Shown here: positions 41,537 to 51,261 of the stretch, piece by piece
Numbering within the stretch: position 1 is the stretch's first letter
How the letters are laid out: each line of letters opens with the position of its first letter
Source: Streptomyces sp. CB03234
GTDB taxonomy: Bacteria; Actinomycetota; Actinomycetes; Streptomycetales; Streptomycetaceae
DNA: 64,000 bases
Assembly (NCBI RefSeq): GCF_001905885.1
Contig: NZ_LIYH01000001.1
Location: forward strand, 1,366,169 to 1,430,168
Direction of reading: 5' to 3'
Notes under the pieces: generated by a model
Databases searched by the model: none
Seen by the model: the letters and a program-made list of their open reading frames with translations, nothing else
What the model was told of the DNA's origin: nothing
Program-made: the position numbers and the translations under genes

Positions 41537-43047
41537 GAAGGTGCTCCGGGTGCGATGAAGGGAAGTCCTGTGGGCGGGCCCTGCTCGATGAGTTTCCAGA
41601 GCGCGTCGGTGTCCGCGTGTTCCTCGATCAGGTCGCCGAGCCGGTCCAGCTGCTCCTCGCGCAGCGCGCCGAACGACGTGTCGGGCGCCGGTACGAACCG
41701 TCTGCCGGCCGCCCGCGCCACATCCGTGAGGAACGCCCGGCGGAAGCCGTCGCTCTCCAGGGAGCCGTGCCAGTGCGTGCCCCACACGGCCCCGACGCGG
41801 CACCCGTCCAGGAACGGCTCGCCGCCCAGCACGTCCGCGACGCCGTGGTGGATCTCGTACCCCTCGACCCGCTCGCCGAGGGCCTCGCCCACGGGGCGGG
41901 CGAGGGTCTTCTCGGGTGCGAAACGCACCCGTACCGGCAGCAGCCCGAGGGCCGGGACCTCACCGGCCTTGGACTCGACCTCGTCGTCGATGTGCTCGCC
42001 CAGCACCTGGAACCCGCCGCAGATGCCGAGCACCGGGCGGCCTTCGGCGGCCCGCCGGGCCAGGGCGTCGGCCAGGCCCCGCTCGCGCAGCCACGCCAGC
42101 GCCTTGACCGTGCCGCGCGTGCCGGGCACCACGACCAGGTCCGCGTCGACCAGCTCTTCCGGGCGGTCCACGAAACGCACGACCACACCGGGCTCGGCCG
42201 CCAGCGCGTCGACGTCGGTGAAGTTGGACATCAGCGGCACGGCGCAGACGGCGACCCGCAGCACGTCCTCGCCGACCGGCGGCGCGACGACCGACTCGCG
42301 CACCGCGCCCCGCAGCGAGACCCGCAGCCCGTCCTCCTCGTCGATGCCGAGCCCGTGGGCGTACGGCAGGACACCGAAGGTCCGGCGGCCGGTCAGGCCC
42401 AGCAGCATGTCCAGGCCGGGCTCCAGCAGCGTCACATCGCCCCGGAACTTGTTCACCAGGTAGCCCGCCACCAGCTCCTGGTCCTCGGGCGCCAGCAGCG
42501 CCGTCGTACCGAAGAACTGGGCGAAGACCCCGCCCCGGTCGATGTCACCGACCACGACGACGGGGAAGCGCGCGGCCCGCGCGATGCCCATGTTGACGAT
42601 GTCGTTGCGGCGCAGGTTGATCTCGGCCGGGCTGCCCGCGCCCTCGCAGATGACCGCGTCGTACGTGCTCCGCAGCTCCTCCAGGCACTCCACCACCGTG
42701 CCGAGCAGCGCCTGCTGCCGGCCGCCGTGGTAGCCGCGCGCGCTCAGCTCGCCCACCGGCTTGCCCATCAGGACGACCTGGCTGGAGCGGTCGCTGCCCG
42801 GCTTGAGCAGCACCGGGTTCATCAGCGCGGTCGGCTCCACCCGCGCCGCCTGCGCCTGCATGGCCTGCGCGCGCCCGATCTCCGCGCCCTCGCGCGTCAC
42901 GAACGAGTTGAGGGACATGTTCTGCCCCTTGAACGGCGCGACCCTCACGCCCTGCCGCACCAGCCAGCGGCAGATCCCGGCCGTGACGACGCTCTTGCCC
43001 GCGTCGGACGTGGTGCCCGCGACGAGCAGCCCCCCACCCTTGCTCAT
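41533..43047 (-). CDS. cobQ: Cobyric acid synthase
   Basis: A 504-residue glutamine amidotransferase that amidates the b, d, e and g side chains of adenosylcobyrinate a,c-diamide. The P-loop-like [11 protein letters not shown] is at 12-22, [17 protein letters not shown] and [11 protein letters not shown] are signature segments, and the glutaminase domain has Cys in [15 protein letters not shown] at 43047 ([11 protein letters not shown]) overlaps the cobD stop (ATGA). It is the second gene of the riboswitch-controlled operon. Confidence 0.96.
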   Translation of the reverse strand: MSKGGGLLVAGTTSDAGKSVVTAGICRWLVRQGVRVAPFKGQNMSLNSFVTREGAEIGRAQAMQAQAARVEPTALMNPVLLKPGSDRSSQVVLMGKPVGELSARGYHGGRQQALLGTVVECLEELRSTYDAVICEGAGSPAEINLRRNDIVNMGIARAARFPVVVVGDIDRGGVFAQFFGTTALLAPEDQELVAGYLVNKFRGDVTLLEPGLDMLLGLTGRRTFGVLPYAHGLGIDEEDGLRVSLRGAVRESVVAPPVGEDVLRVAVCAVPLMSNFTDVDALAAEPGVVVRFVDRPEELVDADLVVVPGTRGTVKALAWLRERGLADALARRAAEGRPVLGICGGFQVLGEHIDDEVESKAGEVPALGLLPVRVRFAPEKTLARPVGEALGERVEGYEIHHGVADVLGGEPFLDGCRVGAVWGTHWHGSLESDGFRRAFLTDVARAAGRRFVPAPDTSFGALREEQLDRLGDLIEEHADTDALWKLIEQGPPTGLPFIAPGAPS

Positions 43048-43997
43048 GTACGCCTCCGCTTGATCGCTCCGTACGCCAGCCGACCGCCCACGCACACCGC
43101 CAGCGCCAGCCCGCTCACCCGGCGCGACAACCGCACCGCCCGCTCGATGTCCGCCACCTCGACGGCCCGCCCCTCCCCGTTGAGCACGGGCCGGTGCTCG
43201 ACGCGGCCGCCGTACGACAGCGTCCCGCCGAGCCGTACGCCCAGCGCGCCCGCGAACGACGCCTCGACCGGGCCGGCGTTAGGGCTCGGGTGCTTGGCGG
43301 CGTCGGCCCGCCAGGCCCGTACCGCGCCGCGCGGGTTCCCGCCCGCGACCGTCGCCAGGGTGGCCGTCAGGCGGGCGCCGGGCCAGCCGGCCACGTCGTC
43401 GAGGCGGGCGGACGCCCAGCCGAAGCGGCGGTACTTCGGGGACTTGTGCCCGACCATCGCGTCCAGGGTGTTCACCGCCCGGAAGCCGACCAGCCCCGGT
43501 ACGCCGCCGATCGCGCCCCACACGAGGGCGCCGACGACGGCGTCGGAGGTGTTCTCGGCGACCGACTCGACGACCGCGCGGGCGATACCGGGGCCGTCCA
43601 GGGCCTGCGGGTCGCGCCCGCACAGGTGCGGCAGCCGCTCCCGGGCCACCTCCAGGTCACCGGCGGCCAGCGCGCCCCCGATGGCGCGGGCCTCGCGGCC
43701 CAGCGACGTACCGCCGACGACGGCCCACACGGAGGCGGCGGTCAGCGCGACGGAAAGGGCGCCGCCCCGGTTCCGTACCGCCCGGGCGGCGAGCGCTGCC
43801 GCCCCGGCCGCGCCCCCGGCGCACACCAGGGCGTGCAGCGCGCCCCAGGCGCGGTGGTCGCGCCACAACGCGCCCTCCACACCGGCGGCGGCGCGCCCGA
43901 AGGTGGCCACGGGGTGCCCACGGCGGGGATCGGCGAGGATCAGATCGGCGGCGAGCCCAGCGGTGGCGCCGTACGCGAAGACATGGTCACTGCGCAT
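43044..43997 (-). CDS. cobD: Adenosylcobinamide-phosphate synthase
   Basis: A 317-residue membrane protein (CobD/CbiB) that attaches aminopropanol phosphate to adenosylcobyric acid. Hydrophobic segments occur near 10-25, 50-100 and 295-312, and the family motifs [20 protein letters not shown] and [24 protein letters not shown] are present. It is the first gene of the seven-gene cob operon and the only one directly behind the riboswitch. Confidence 0.95.
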   Translation of the reverse strand: MRSDHVFAYGATAGLAADLILADPRRGHPVATFGRAAAGVEGALWRDHRAWGALHALVCAGGAAGAAALAARAVRNRGGALSVALTAASVWAVVGGTSLGREARAIGGALAAGDLEVARERLPHLCGRDPQALDGPGIARAVVESVAENTSDAVVGALVWGAIGGVPGLVGFRAVNTLDAMVGHKSPKYRRFGWASARLDDVAGWPGARLTATLATVAGGNPRGAVRAWRADAAKHPSPNAGPVEASFAGALGVRLGGTLSYGGRVEHRPVLNGEGRAVEVADIERAVRLSRRVSGLALAVCVGGRLAYGAIKRRRT

Positions 43998-44117
43998 CGG
44001 ATCAGTCCGCCGATACGCCTCGCCGACCTCTGGGGCACAAGGGTTTCCGTACAGCTGACTGCAGGCAGCCGGGCATGGGCGATGTCCTCACTCAGGGTCC
44101 GCGCCCTGGCTCGACGT

Positions 44118-44262
44118 GACCGGCGACGAGAGTTCCTGACTCATCCGGCGGCCGCCTCGCTGGGCGGGCCGGACTCACAGTGGCGGGACCGCGCCGGATT
44201 CGCACCGGCTTCCTCTCCTGCCGCCGTAATGGCCCCGGCAGTCCACCACGCGCCGCGAACGC
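44118..44262 (-). ncRNA. Cobalamin (B12) riboswitch
   Basis: On the minus strand the conserved core is visible in order: GGAAGCCGGTGCGAATCCGG, then the B12-box sequence CCCGCCACTGTGAGTC (GCCACTG at 44178-44184), then GCCGGATGAGTCAGGA and CTCTCGTCGCC at the 3' side. It lies 120 nt upstream of cobD and would shut down the cob operon when adenosylcobalamin is plentiful. The boundaries are approximate. The remaining leader likely contains the regulatory switch, which I cannot fold reliably by eye. Confidence 0.92.
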
Positions 44263-44323
44263 CCGTCAACTCGCCGTTGACCTGCGACGGGAGGTTGTGC
44301 TGAGGCACACACCGGCGCACGAC

Positions 44324-44358
44324 GGCGCCCCCGGAACGGAAACCGTTCCGGGGGCGCC
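44324..44358 (-). terminator. Strong hairpin ending the pit operon
   Basis: A perfect 16-bp stem (GGCGCCCCCGGAACGG at 44324-44339 with CCGTTCCGGGGGCGCC at 44343-44358) with an AAA loop lies 16 nt past the stop of the small membrane-protein gene. It separates that operon from the riboswitch transcript in the same direction. Confidence 0.85.
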
Positions 44359-44373
44359 TCACGCGTTTGCGGA

Positions 44374-44595
44374 TCAGGTGACGATCAGGAAGATCCCGTA
44401 CGCCACGGCCGCCGCGCAGAGCGCGAAGCACGCGTACGCGCCGGTGCGGGCCAGGGCGGCGGAGCCGCCGTTCGCGGAGGCCGTCTCCTGCTTGGAGAGG
44501 CCGACGATGCCGAGGGTGAACAGGCCCACCAGTGCGACGGTGGCCAGGAGGCTGACCCCGAAGACGGAGCCGAGAGCTGCCCAGTCGATCTTCAT
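44374..44595 (-). CDS. Small two-helix membrane protein next to Pit
   Basis: A 73-residue protein with two membrane helices (about 9-33 and 48-71) joined by a short loop with SKQETASANGG. It begins 12 nt after the pit stop, so it belongs to the same transcript. Small proteins of this type accompany Pit transporters in many Streptomyces. It may assist or regulate the transporter, but no function is established. Confidence 0.75.
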   Translation of the reverse strand: MKIDWAALGSVFGVSLLATVALVGLFTLGIVGLSKQETASANGGSAALARTGAYACFALCAAAVAYGIFLIVT

Positions 44596-44607
44596 GCTGT
44601 TCTTTCC

Positions 44608-45888
<1,281 letters not shown>

Positions 45889-45935
45889 TTACCCAGGCAA
45901 TCGTTCGACGTCAGTGGCTCGGCGAACGTAGGCAA

Positions 45936-45957
45936 CCTGAGTGAACGGAAGGTGAAC
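45936..45957 (-). promoter_or_regulatory. PHO box upstream of pit
   Basis: Two adjacent 11-nt direct repeats on the minus strand, GTTCACCTTCC and GTTCACTCAGG, match the PhoP direct-repeat unit (GTTCAYYYRSS-like) of Streptomyces. They lie 48-69 nt before the pit start codon. Confidence 0.8.
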
Positions 45958-46253
45958 TGGGTCGGGCTTCGTGGTGACCCCAACCGGGTTGCCGCCGTTC
46001 CGCTTACGCCCCGCGGCGCCGGTCCGGAGGGCCGTGGGCCCAGTGATTGGGGCGGTTTCGGGTCTCTTACCGCCCCTTCCTGTCCTTTCGTGAAGGTCCT
46101 CCAGTGGATCGGTCGGCCCGCAGAAGAGATTCTTGTCACCCCCCGCCCCGCCGCACTTTCCTCCAGCCCGCCACCGATAGGTCCCACCGGGCCGGGGCTG
46201 CCGGGCCGGGGCTGCCGGGCCGGGACGGGGCCGGGGCTGAAAGGATCGGGTGC
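45958..46253. other. Intergenic region between the PHO box and the aldolase gene
   Basis: About 300 nt with no convincing gene. Just before the aldolase start a GC-rich direct repeat occurs (CCGGGCCGGGGCTG-like units at about 46190-46240, three copies). No promoter can be assigned with confidence. Confidence 0.4.
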
Positions 46254-46904
46254 ATGACACAGGACGCGATCGAGCGGGCATGGGATGCGCTGGTGGACAC
46301 CGCCCGCAGGACAGTCACGGACGGGCTGGTCGTCGGCACCTCCGGAAACGTTTCCGCGCGGGTGGGCGACCTCGTGCTCGTCACCCCCAGCGGCGTGCCC
46401 TACCACCGGCTCACCCCCGCCGACACCGTCGCCGTCGACCTGGACGGCACCCAGGTGCGCGGCCGGCTCGCCCCCACCAGCGAACTGCCCATGCACCTGG
46501 AGATCTACCGCCACACCCCGGCCCGCGCCGTCGTGCACACCCACGCCGTGCACGCCACCGCCGTCTCGGCCCTCGTCACCGAGCTCCCGCCGATCCACTA
46601 CATGGCCGCGGCCCTCGGCGGCCCCGTCCGGGTCGCCCCCTACGCCCTGTACGGGACGGAGGAACTGGCCGGAAACATGCTGCGCGCCCTGGACGACCGC
46701 ACCGGCTGCCTGCTGCGCAACCACGGAACCGTCACCTACGGGGACTCCCTGGACCAGGCCTACGACCGCACGGCCCAGCTGGAGTGGATGTGCCGCGTCT
46801 GGCTCACCGCCGCCTCCGTACCCGGGCACGCGCCCAGCCTGCTGTCGGCCGCCGAACTGCACGAGGTGGCGGAGAAGTTCCGCGGGTACGGCCAGCCCCG
46901 CTGA
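46254..46904 (+). CDS. Class II aldolase/adducin family protein (fuculose-phosphate aldolase-like)
   Basis: A 216-residue Zn-dependent aldolase or epimerase. Glu and His ligands are recognisable: TSELPMHLEIYRHTPARAVVHTHAVHATAVS holds the catalytic Glu and the HTH pair, and RNHGTVTYGDSL holds the third His. TSGNVSAR binds phosphate. The group includes L-fuculose-1-phosphate aldolase, methylthioribulose-phosphate dehydratase and ribulose-phosphate epimerase; context does not discriminate. ATG at 46254 follows AAGGATC. It is followed 55 nt later by an alpha/beta hydrolase gene. Confidence 0.88.
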   Translation: MTQDAIERAWDALVDTARRTVTDGLVVGTSGNVSARVGDLVLVTPSGVPYHRLTPADTVAVDLDGTQVRGRLAPTSELPMHLEIYRHTPARAVVHTHAVHATAVSALVTELPPIHYMAAALGGPVRVAPYALYGTEELAGNMLRALDDRTGCLLRNHGTVTYGDSLDQAYDRTAQLEWMCRVWLTAASVPGHAPSLLSAAELHEVAEKFRGYGQPR

Positions 46905-46959
46905 CCCCGCCGGGCGTCGCCCACTGGCAGGCGGCCACCGCCGCGCCGACACTGGAACG

Positions 46960-48087
46960 GTGCGCCCGGCTACAGCGACGGCAGCGGCCGTCACCACCCT
47001 GATCGGTGTCGGCGCGGCCGCGGTCGCGGCCGGCCGGTACGCCAGCAGCGCCGCGCTCAAGGTGCCGCACGGCCGGCCCCTGCCCGGCGAACCCCGCCTC
47101 ACCGTGCACGCCACGGCCGCCGGGCAGGTCACCCTGACCCGCTGCCTCGCCTCCCGGCGCCCCGGCACCTACGGTCTGTCCGGACCCGACGTCCACGCCG
47201 TCGTCGGCTCCGTCCTGGACGACGTACCGCACTCGCCCGACACCGTCGTACGCCGCCTGGAACGCGTTGTCAGCGGCCGGCTGGAGGTCGGCGGGCGCGT
47301 CAGGCTCACTCCCCAGCTCCACACCGGCACCCCGGCCACCGCGCTCGGCCTGGAGTACGAGGACGTCGAGGTACCCGGCGAACTCGGCGCCCTGCCCGCC
47401 TGGTTCGTCCCCGCCTCCCGCTCCACCTGGGTCATCGCCGTCCACGGCATCGGCACCACCCGCGAACACCCCATGAACGTGATGGGCTTCCTGAACCGCA
47501 TGCGCCTCCCGGTGCTCGACCTCGCCTACCGCGGCGACCCCGGAGCGCCCCGCCCCGCCGGCGGGCTCGGCCACCTCGGCGACTCCGAGTGGCGCGACCT
47601 GGACGCCGCGATCCGCCACGCCGTGCGCAACGGCGCCCAGCGCGTCATCCTCCACGGCTGGTCCACCGGCGCCTCCATGGCCCTGCACGCCGCCGCCAAC
47701 TGCGGCCTCCGCGACCGCATCGGCGGCCTCGTCCTCGACTCACCCGTCCTGGACTGGGAAGCCACCCTCCGCGCCCTCGCCACCGCCCGCCGCATCCCCG
47801 CCCCGCTGCTGCCGCTCGCCGTCCGCGCCGCCCAGGGCAGTACCGGCGTGCACGGCGACCGGCTCGCCGAAGCGGCCGACCCGCAAGGGCTGCGCGTCCC
47901 GGCCCTCGTCTTCCACGGCCCCGACGACCACCTCGCCCCCTGGCAGGCCTCCCGCGACCTCGCCTCCCGCCGCGCCGACCTGGTCACGCTCCACACCGTC
48001 CGCGACGCCCCCCACGCCGCCATGTGGAACGCCGACCCGAACCGCTACGAAGAGGCCATGCGCCGCTTCCTCACCTCCCTCGTCTGA
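46960..48087 (+). CDS. Alpha/beta-hydrolase, membrane-anchored or exported
   Basis: A 375-residue hydrolase. A hydrophobic N-terminus (about 5-25) may be a membrane anchor or an uncleaved signal. A 90-residue unique region follows, then the hydrolase fold: WVIAVHGIG (oxyanion side), nucleophile Ser in ILHGWSTGASMALHAA (GWSTG), the acid in VFHGPDDHLAPW, and the His in RDAPHAAMWN. The family contains esterases and peptidases; no substrate can be assigned. GTG at 46960 is chosen because the reading upstream overlaps the aldolase gene out of frame. Confidence 0.82.
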   Translation: MRPATATAAAVTTLIGVGAAAVAAGRYASSAALKVPHGRPLPGEPRLTVHATAAGQVTLTRCLASRRPGTYGLSGPDVHAVVGSVLDDVPHSPDTVVRRLERVVSGRLEVGGRVRLTPQLHTGTPATALGLEYEDVEVPGELGALPAWFVPASRSTWVIAVHGIGTTREHPMNVMGFLNRMRLPVLDLAYRGDPGAPRPAGGLGHLGDSEWRDLDAAIRHAVRNGAQRVILHGWSTGASMALHAAANCGLRDRIGGLVLDSPVLDWEATLRALATARRIPAPLLPLAVRAAQGSTGVHGDRLAEAADPQGLRVPALVFHGPDDHLAPWQASRDLASRRADLVTLHTVRDAPHAAMWNADPNRYEEAMRRFLTSLV

Positions 48088-48200
48088 ACGGCCTCGGCAG
48101 ACCTCCGCACACCACCCCCCAATGGCACCTCCCCGGGCCACGAACCCGGCGAATCGGATTCCGTTTGGGCTTTCGGGGCGTCAGCGGGAAGACTGCCCCC

Positions 48201-49643
48201 GTGACGTCTCGAAAGCCCGATGAGCAACTGGCGCGCAATTCCAGACTCCGACTCGTCCGTCCGCGGCCCCTGACGACGGCCCGACGGGCCGTGACGACCC
48301 GGCGTACCCGGCCGGTGCCACGGCCACCGGAGGGCACCCCGCCGCCCGCCGAGCTGGCCCGACAGGCGAGGGCGGTGCTCGCCGATGCCGTACGCATCGC
48401 CCGCTGGGCCGCCGTCGAGCGCGACCGCGACGACGACCGCGACGCCACCCCCGCCACGGAACGGGCGGCCGCCGCCCTCGACCTGACTCCCGCTCAGGTA
48501 CGCGCCGGCTGGGACCGCGCCCGGCTCGCCGGACTCGTCGAACTCCACGGCGACACCGCCCGCCCCGGCTGGCGGCTGCGCGCCTGGGACCGTGACGACT
48601 CGGCCGTGCTGCGCGGCTGGGTCGCCCTCTTCGACGCCTGGTCGCTCGTCCACCCGGCGCCCGGCGACGTCGCGCCCGCCGCAGTCGCCGAGGTCGTGGA
48701 AGCCGTCCCCCAGGTGCTCTCCCTCCTCCAGCTCTCCGCCGGTCCGGTGCACGTCCCGGCCCTGTTCGACCTGCTCCAGCAGCGCGTCGCCGAACTCCGC
48801 GAGGAGCGCTGCGAAGTACCCGACGACCGCCAGGCCCAGAACCAGGCCCAGAACCAGGCCCAGGCGCCGTCGCAGCCCCCATCGCAGCCGCAGGCCCAGC
48901 CCCAGCCGTTCCCCGGGCCCGACTCCCTCTCCCGCCTGCTCGACTGGGCCCTGGAGGGCCTGGCCGCCGTGGGCGCCCTGACCCTGGGCGAGGGTCACGC
49001 CACCCTCACCCCCCTCGGGAACTGGGCGGTGTGGGTCAAGCTGGAGCAGATCTGCGTCGCCGCGCAGAGCCCCGCCGGCCACATCGAGCAGTCCGCCGAG
49101 GACATGCTGCGCGGCTGCGCCCGCCTCACTCCCGGCCCGGCCCGCGTCGAATACCGCGCCTGGCTCGCCGCCCGCCCCGTCCGCAGCGCCGTCACCGAGC
49201 TGCTCGCCGTCGCCCGCGGCGAGGACGCCCTGCTGCGCGGCCTCGCCTTCGAGGCCCTCCGGGTCGTCGGCGCCCCCGCGGAGGCCGAGGTCCGGGCCGC
49301 CGCCGAGGAGGTGTGCCTGCGCCCCTACGCCCTGCTCTGGCTCGCCGAGTACGAAGGAGCCGACCCCGACGACGCCCCCGACGTCCTGACCCGCGAGGAG
49401 GCCACCTGGCTCTGGGTGGACACCGCGGCGGCCGTCGCCGACCACGGCGAGAGCGCCCTCCTCGTCCGCCACCTGGAGTCCGCCGTCCAGGGCACGGTCC
49501 CCGCCCTGCTCGACGAGGTCCGGGCGGTCGGCCACCCCCGTACCGTCCAGGTCCTGGTCGCCCTGGCGGCGGCACACCCCGACCCCGCCCTCGCCAAGGC
49601 GGTGCGCCGCGCGGCCTTCCAGGTCCACACCGGCGGAGCGTGA
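48201..49643 (+). CDS. Uncharacterised actinobacterial protein with Q-rich linker
   Basis: A 480-residue soluble protein. It has a basic N-terminus, then an all-helical part (LARQARAVLADAVRIARWAA) and a winged-helix-like segment with AAALDLTPAQVRAGWDRARLAGLVELHG at about 90-118. A second domain (about 120-190) is followed by a Gln/Ala/Pro linker (about 212-240, NQAQ and SQPP repeats), and a helical C-terminal half resembles HEAT-like repeats (TELLAVARGEDALLRGLAFEALRVVG). No enzyme motif is seen. It is conserved-looking but unnamed. GTG at 48201 precedes the first coherent sequence. Confidence 0.65.
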   Translation: MTSRKPDEQLARNSRLRLVRPRPLTTARRAVTTRRTRPVPRPPEGTPPPAELARQARAVLADAVRIARWAAVERDRDDDRDATPATERAAAALDLTPAQVRAGWDRARLAGLVELHGDTARPGWRLRAWDRDDSAVLRGWVALFDAWSLVHPAPGDVAPAAVAEVVEAVPQVLSLLQLSAGPVHVPALFDLLQQRVAELREERCEVPDDRQAQNQAQNQAQAPSQPPSQPQAQPQPFPGPDSLSRLLDWALEGLAAVGALTLGEGHATLTPLGNWAVWVKLEQICVAAQSPAGHIEQSAEDMLRGCARLTPGPARVEYRAWLAARPVRSAVTELLAVARGEDALLRGLAFEALRVVGAPAEAEVRAAAEEVCLRPYALLWLAEYEGADPDDAPDVLTREEATWLWVDTAAAVADHGESALLVRHLESAVQGTVPALLDEVRAVGHPRTVQVLVALAAAHPDPALAKAVRRAAFQVHTGGA

Positions 49644-49650
49644 CCTGGCG

Positions 49651-50052
49651 CTACCCCGTGCCGCCGGGGGCGTACGTCCCGAAGCTCCAGACGTTGCCCT
49701 CGGCGTCCCGCGCCATGTAGTCCCGCGAGCCGTACTCCTGGTCCGTGGGCGGCATCAGGATCTCCACGCCGTGCTCCACCGCCCGCGCGTGGTGCGCGTC
49801 CACGTCCTCCACCACCACATACACCCCCACCGGGCCCCCGCCCGCCATCGCCTTGGCGAACACCCCGTCACCGCCCTTGGTGCCCAGCATCACCATGCCG
49901 TTGCCATAGGACAGCTCGGAGTGGACGACGTAGCCGTCCTCGCCCTCGTACACACTCACCTCGGTGAAACCGAAGGCTTCCTTCAGCGTCCTGATGGCCG
50001 CCTTCGCGTCCTCGTACAGGATCGTCGGGTAGATGCTCGGTACGTTCGCCAT
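49651..50052 (-). CDS. VOC (glyoxalase-fold) protein
   Basis: A 133-residue protein with two beta-alpha-beta-beta-beta modules (YPTILYEDAKAAIRTLKEAFGF, then VGVYVVVEDVDAHHARAVEHGVEI) and the terminal RDAEGNVWSFGTY. Members include glyoxalases, antibiotic-binding proteins and PhnB-like proteins; this has the PhnB-type layout without evident His/Glu metal set. ATG at 50052 follows GGAGAG. It is convergent with the preceding gene, 7 nt between stops. Confidence 0.83.
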   Translation of the reverse strand: MANVPSIYPTILYEDAKAAIRTLKEAFGFTEVSVYEGEDGYVVHSELSYGNGMVMLGTKGGDGVFAKAMAGGGPVGVYVVVEDVDAHHARAVEHGVEILMPPTDQEYGSRDYMARDAEGNVWSFGTYAPGGTG

Positions 50053-50182
50053 GCTGATCACTCTCCGATTCGGCGCTCGGTTCGGCCTTCCCGGCCTTTC
50101 GGCCCCTCGACTGTGATCCGGATCTCAGCTGTTCCTCAGTCTGGCACCCGGCACTGACAACGCCGCCCCGAGCGGCCACGGC

Positions 50183-51073
50183 TCACCGGAAGGTGTCGCA
50201 CCGGGCCATGTCGCCCGTCCGGTAGCCGGTGGCGAACCACGCCTGCCGCTGCTCCGCCGACCCGTGCGTCCAGCTTTCCGGCGTCACCCGCCCCTGCGAC
50301 CGCCGCTGGATCCGGTCGTCCCCCACCGCCGCGGCCGCGTCCAGCCCGTCGCGGATGTCCGCATCCGTCAGCCGCGACAGCACCGGCCGGCCCGTCCGGT
50401 CGTCCGGCGTCGCCGCCGCGTGGCGCGCCCACACCCCCGCGTAGCAGTCCGCCTGCAGCTCCACCCGCACCGCGGCGCTGCCCGCCCCCTGCCGCCCGTC
50501 CTCCGCCCGGCGCAGCGTCCCCATCAGGCCCTGCACGTGGTGCCCGTACTCGTGCGCCACCACATACGCCTGCGCGAACGGCCCGCCCGTCGCGCCGAAC
50601 CGCGTCCGCAGCTCCCCGAAGAACCCCAGGTCCAGGTAGACCTGCCCGTCCCCCGGGCAGTAGAACGGCCCCACCGCCGACGTCGCCGCCCCGCACGCCG
50701 TCCCCACCCGGCCCGTGAACAGCACCGTCCGCGCGTCGGCGTACCGCCCGCCCCGCCGCGCGTACTCCCCGCGCCAGTAGTCCTGCACGCTGTTGACCAC
50801 CCCGACGATCCGGCAGTCCTCCCGGGCGTTCGCGTCCGCGCCCTTGCGGCACGCCTGGGCCACCTGCCCCGCCGACGAGGCGCTCGCCGCCGGATCGGCG
50901 CCCTCCTCGCTGAGGCCCAGCTCCTCCGGCCCCACCCCGAAGAAGACGCCGAGGATCAGCGCGACGAGCCCCACGATCCCGCCGCCGACGGTGGCCCGGC
51001 CGCCGGGCACCCGGCTGCCGCGTGCGTCCCGGACCTCCGAGTTGTCCAGGTCGGCGTCGTCGTCGAACTGCAT
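50183..51073 (-). CDS. Membrane-anchored neutral zinc metallopeptidase (YpfJ family)
   Basis: A 296-residue protein. A 28-residue charged N-terminus precedes one membrane helix (about 30-50). The extracellular peptidase domain carries HEYGH at 174-178, with Glu175 as catalytic base, and a downstream [13 protein letters not shown] segment providing the third ligand. Four Cys may form disulfides outside the cell. No characterised substrate. It is divergent from the ABC-F gene and its leader. Confidence 0.9.
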   Translation of the reverse strand: MQFDDDADLDNSEVRDARGSRVPGGRATVGGGIVGLVALILGVFFGVGPEELGLSEEGADPAASASSAGQVAQACRKGADANAREDCRIVGVVNSVQDYWRGEYARRGGRYADARTVLFTGRVGTACGAATSAVGPFYCPGDGQVYLDLGFFGELRTRFGATGGPFAQAYVVAHEYGHHVQGLMGTLRRAEDGRQGAGSAAVRVELQADCYAGVWARHAAATPDDRTGRPVLSRLTDADIRDGLDAAAAVGDDRIQRRSQGRVTPESWTHGSAEQRQAWFATGYRTGDMARCDTFR

Positions 51074-51158
51074 GGGGCCACCACCCTGCGTGCCTGGCGG
51101 CCCCGTACCGTGGCCGCGAACACTCCAGCTTGGCCGAAAAGCAGTTGCACACGCCCGT

Positions 51159-51164
51159 TAGACT
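51159..51164 (+). promoter_or_regulatory. Candidate -10 for a leaderless transcript
   Basis: TAGACT ends 7 nt before the A of the ATG at 51172, the spacing expected if transcription starts at that ATG. A clear -35 is not seen (nearest TTGGCC at 51130-51135 is too far). Confidence 0.4.
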
Positions 51165-51171
51165 GGCCCGT

Positions 51172-51195
51172 ATGGCCATTCTCCCCGTGCATTAG
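51172..51195 (+). CDS. Seven-codon upstream reading frame before the ABC-F gene
   Basis: ATG to TAG encodes MAILPVH. It begins 7 nt after a TAGACT -10 candidate and ends 66 nt before the ABC-F start codon. Short leader peptides are known to sense ribosome stalling upstream of several ABC-F resistance genes; by analogy it may be a leader peptide. No clear attenuator hairpin is visible between it and the gene, so this remains a hypothesis. Confidence 0.4.
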   Translation: MAILPVH

Positions 51196-51261
51196 ACCGG
51201 CGTCGAAGCCACCGCACCCGCCGTCCTTCCGCCGTCTTCCACCCCGCCCTGGAGTCTGTCC

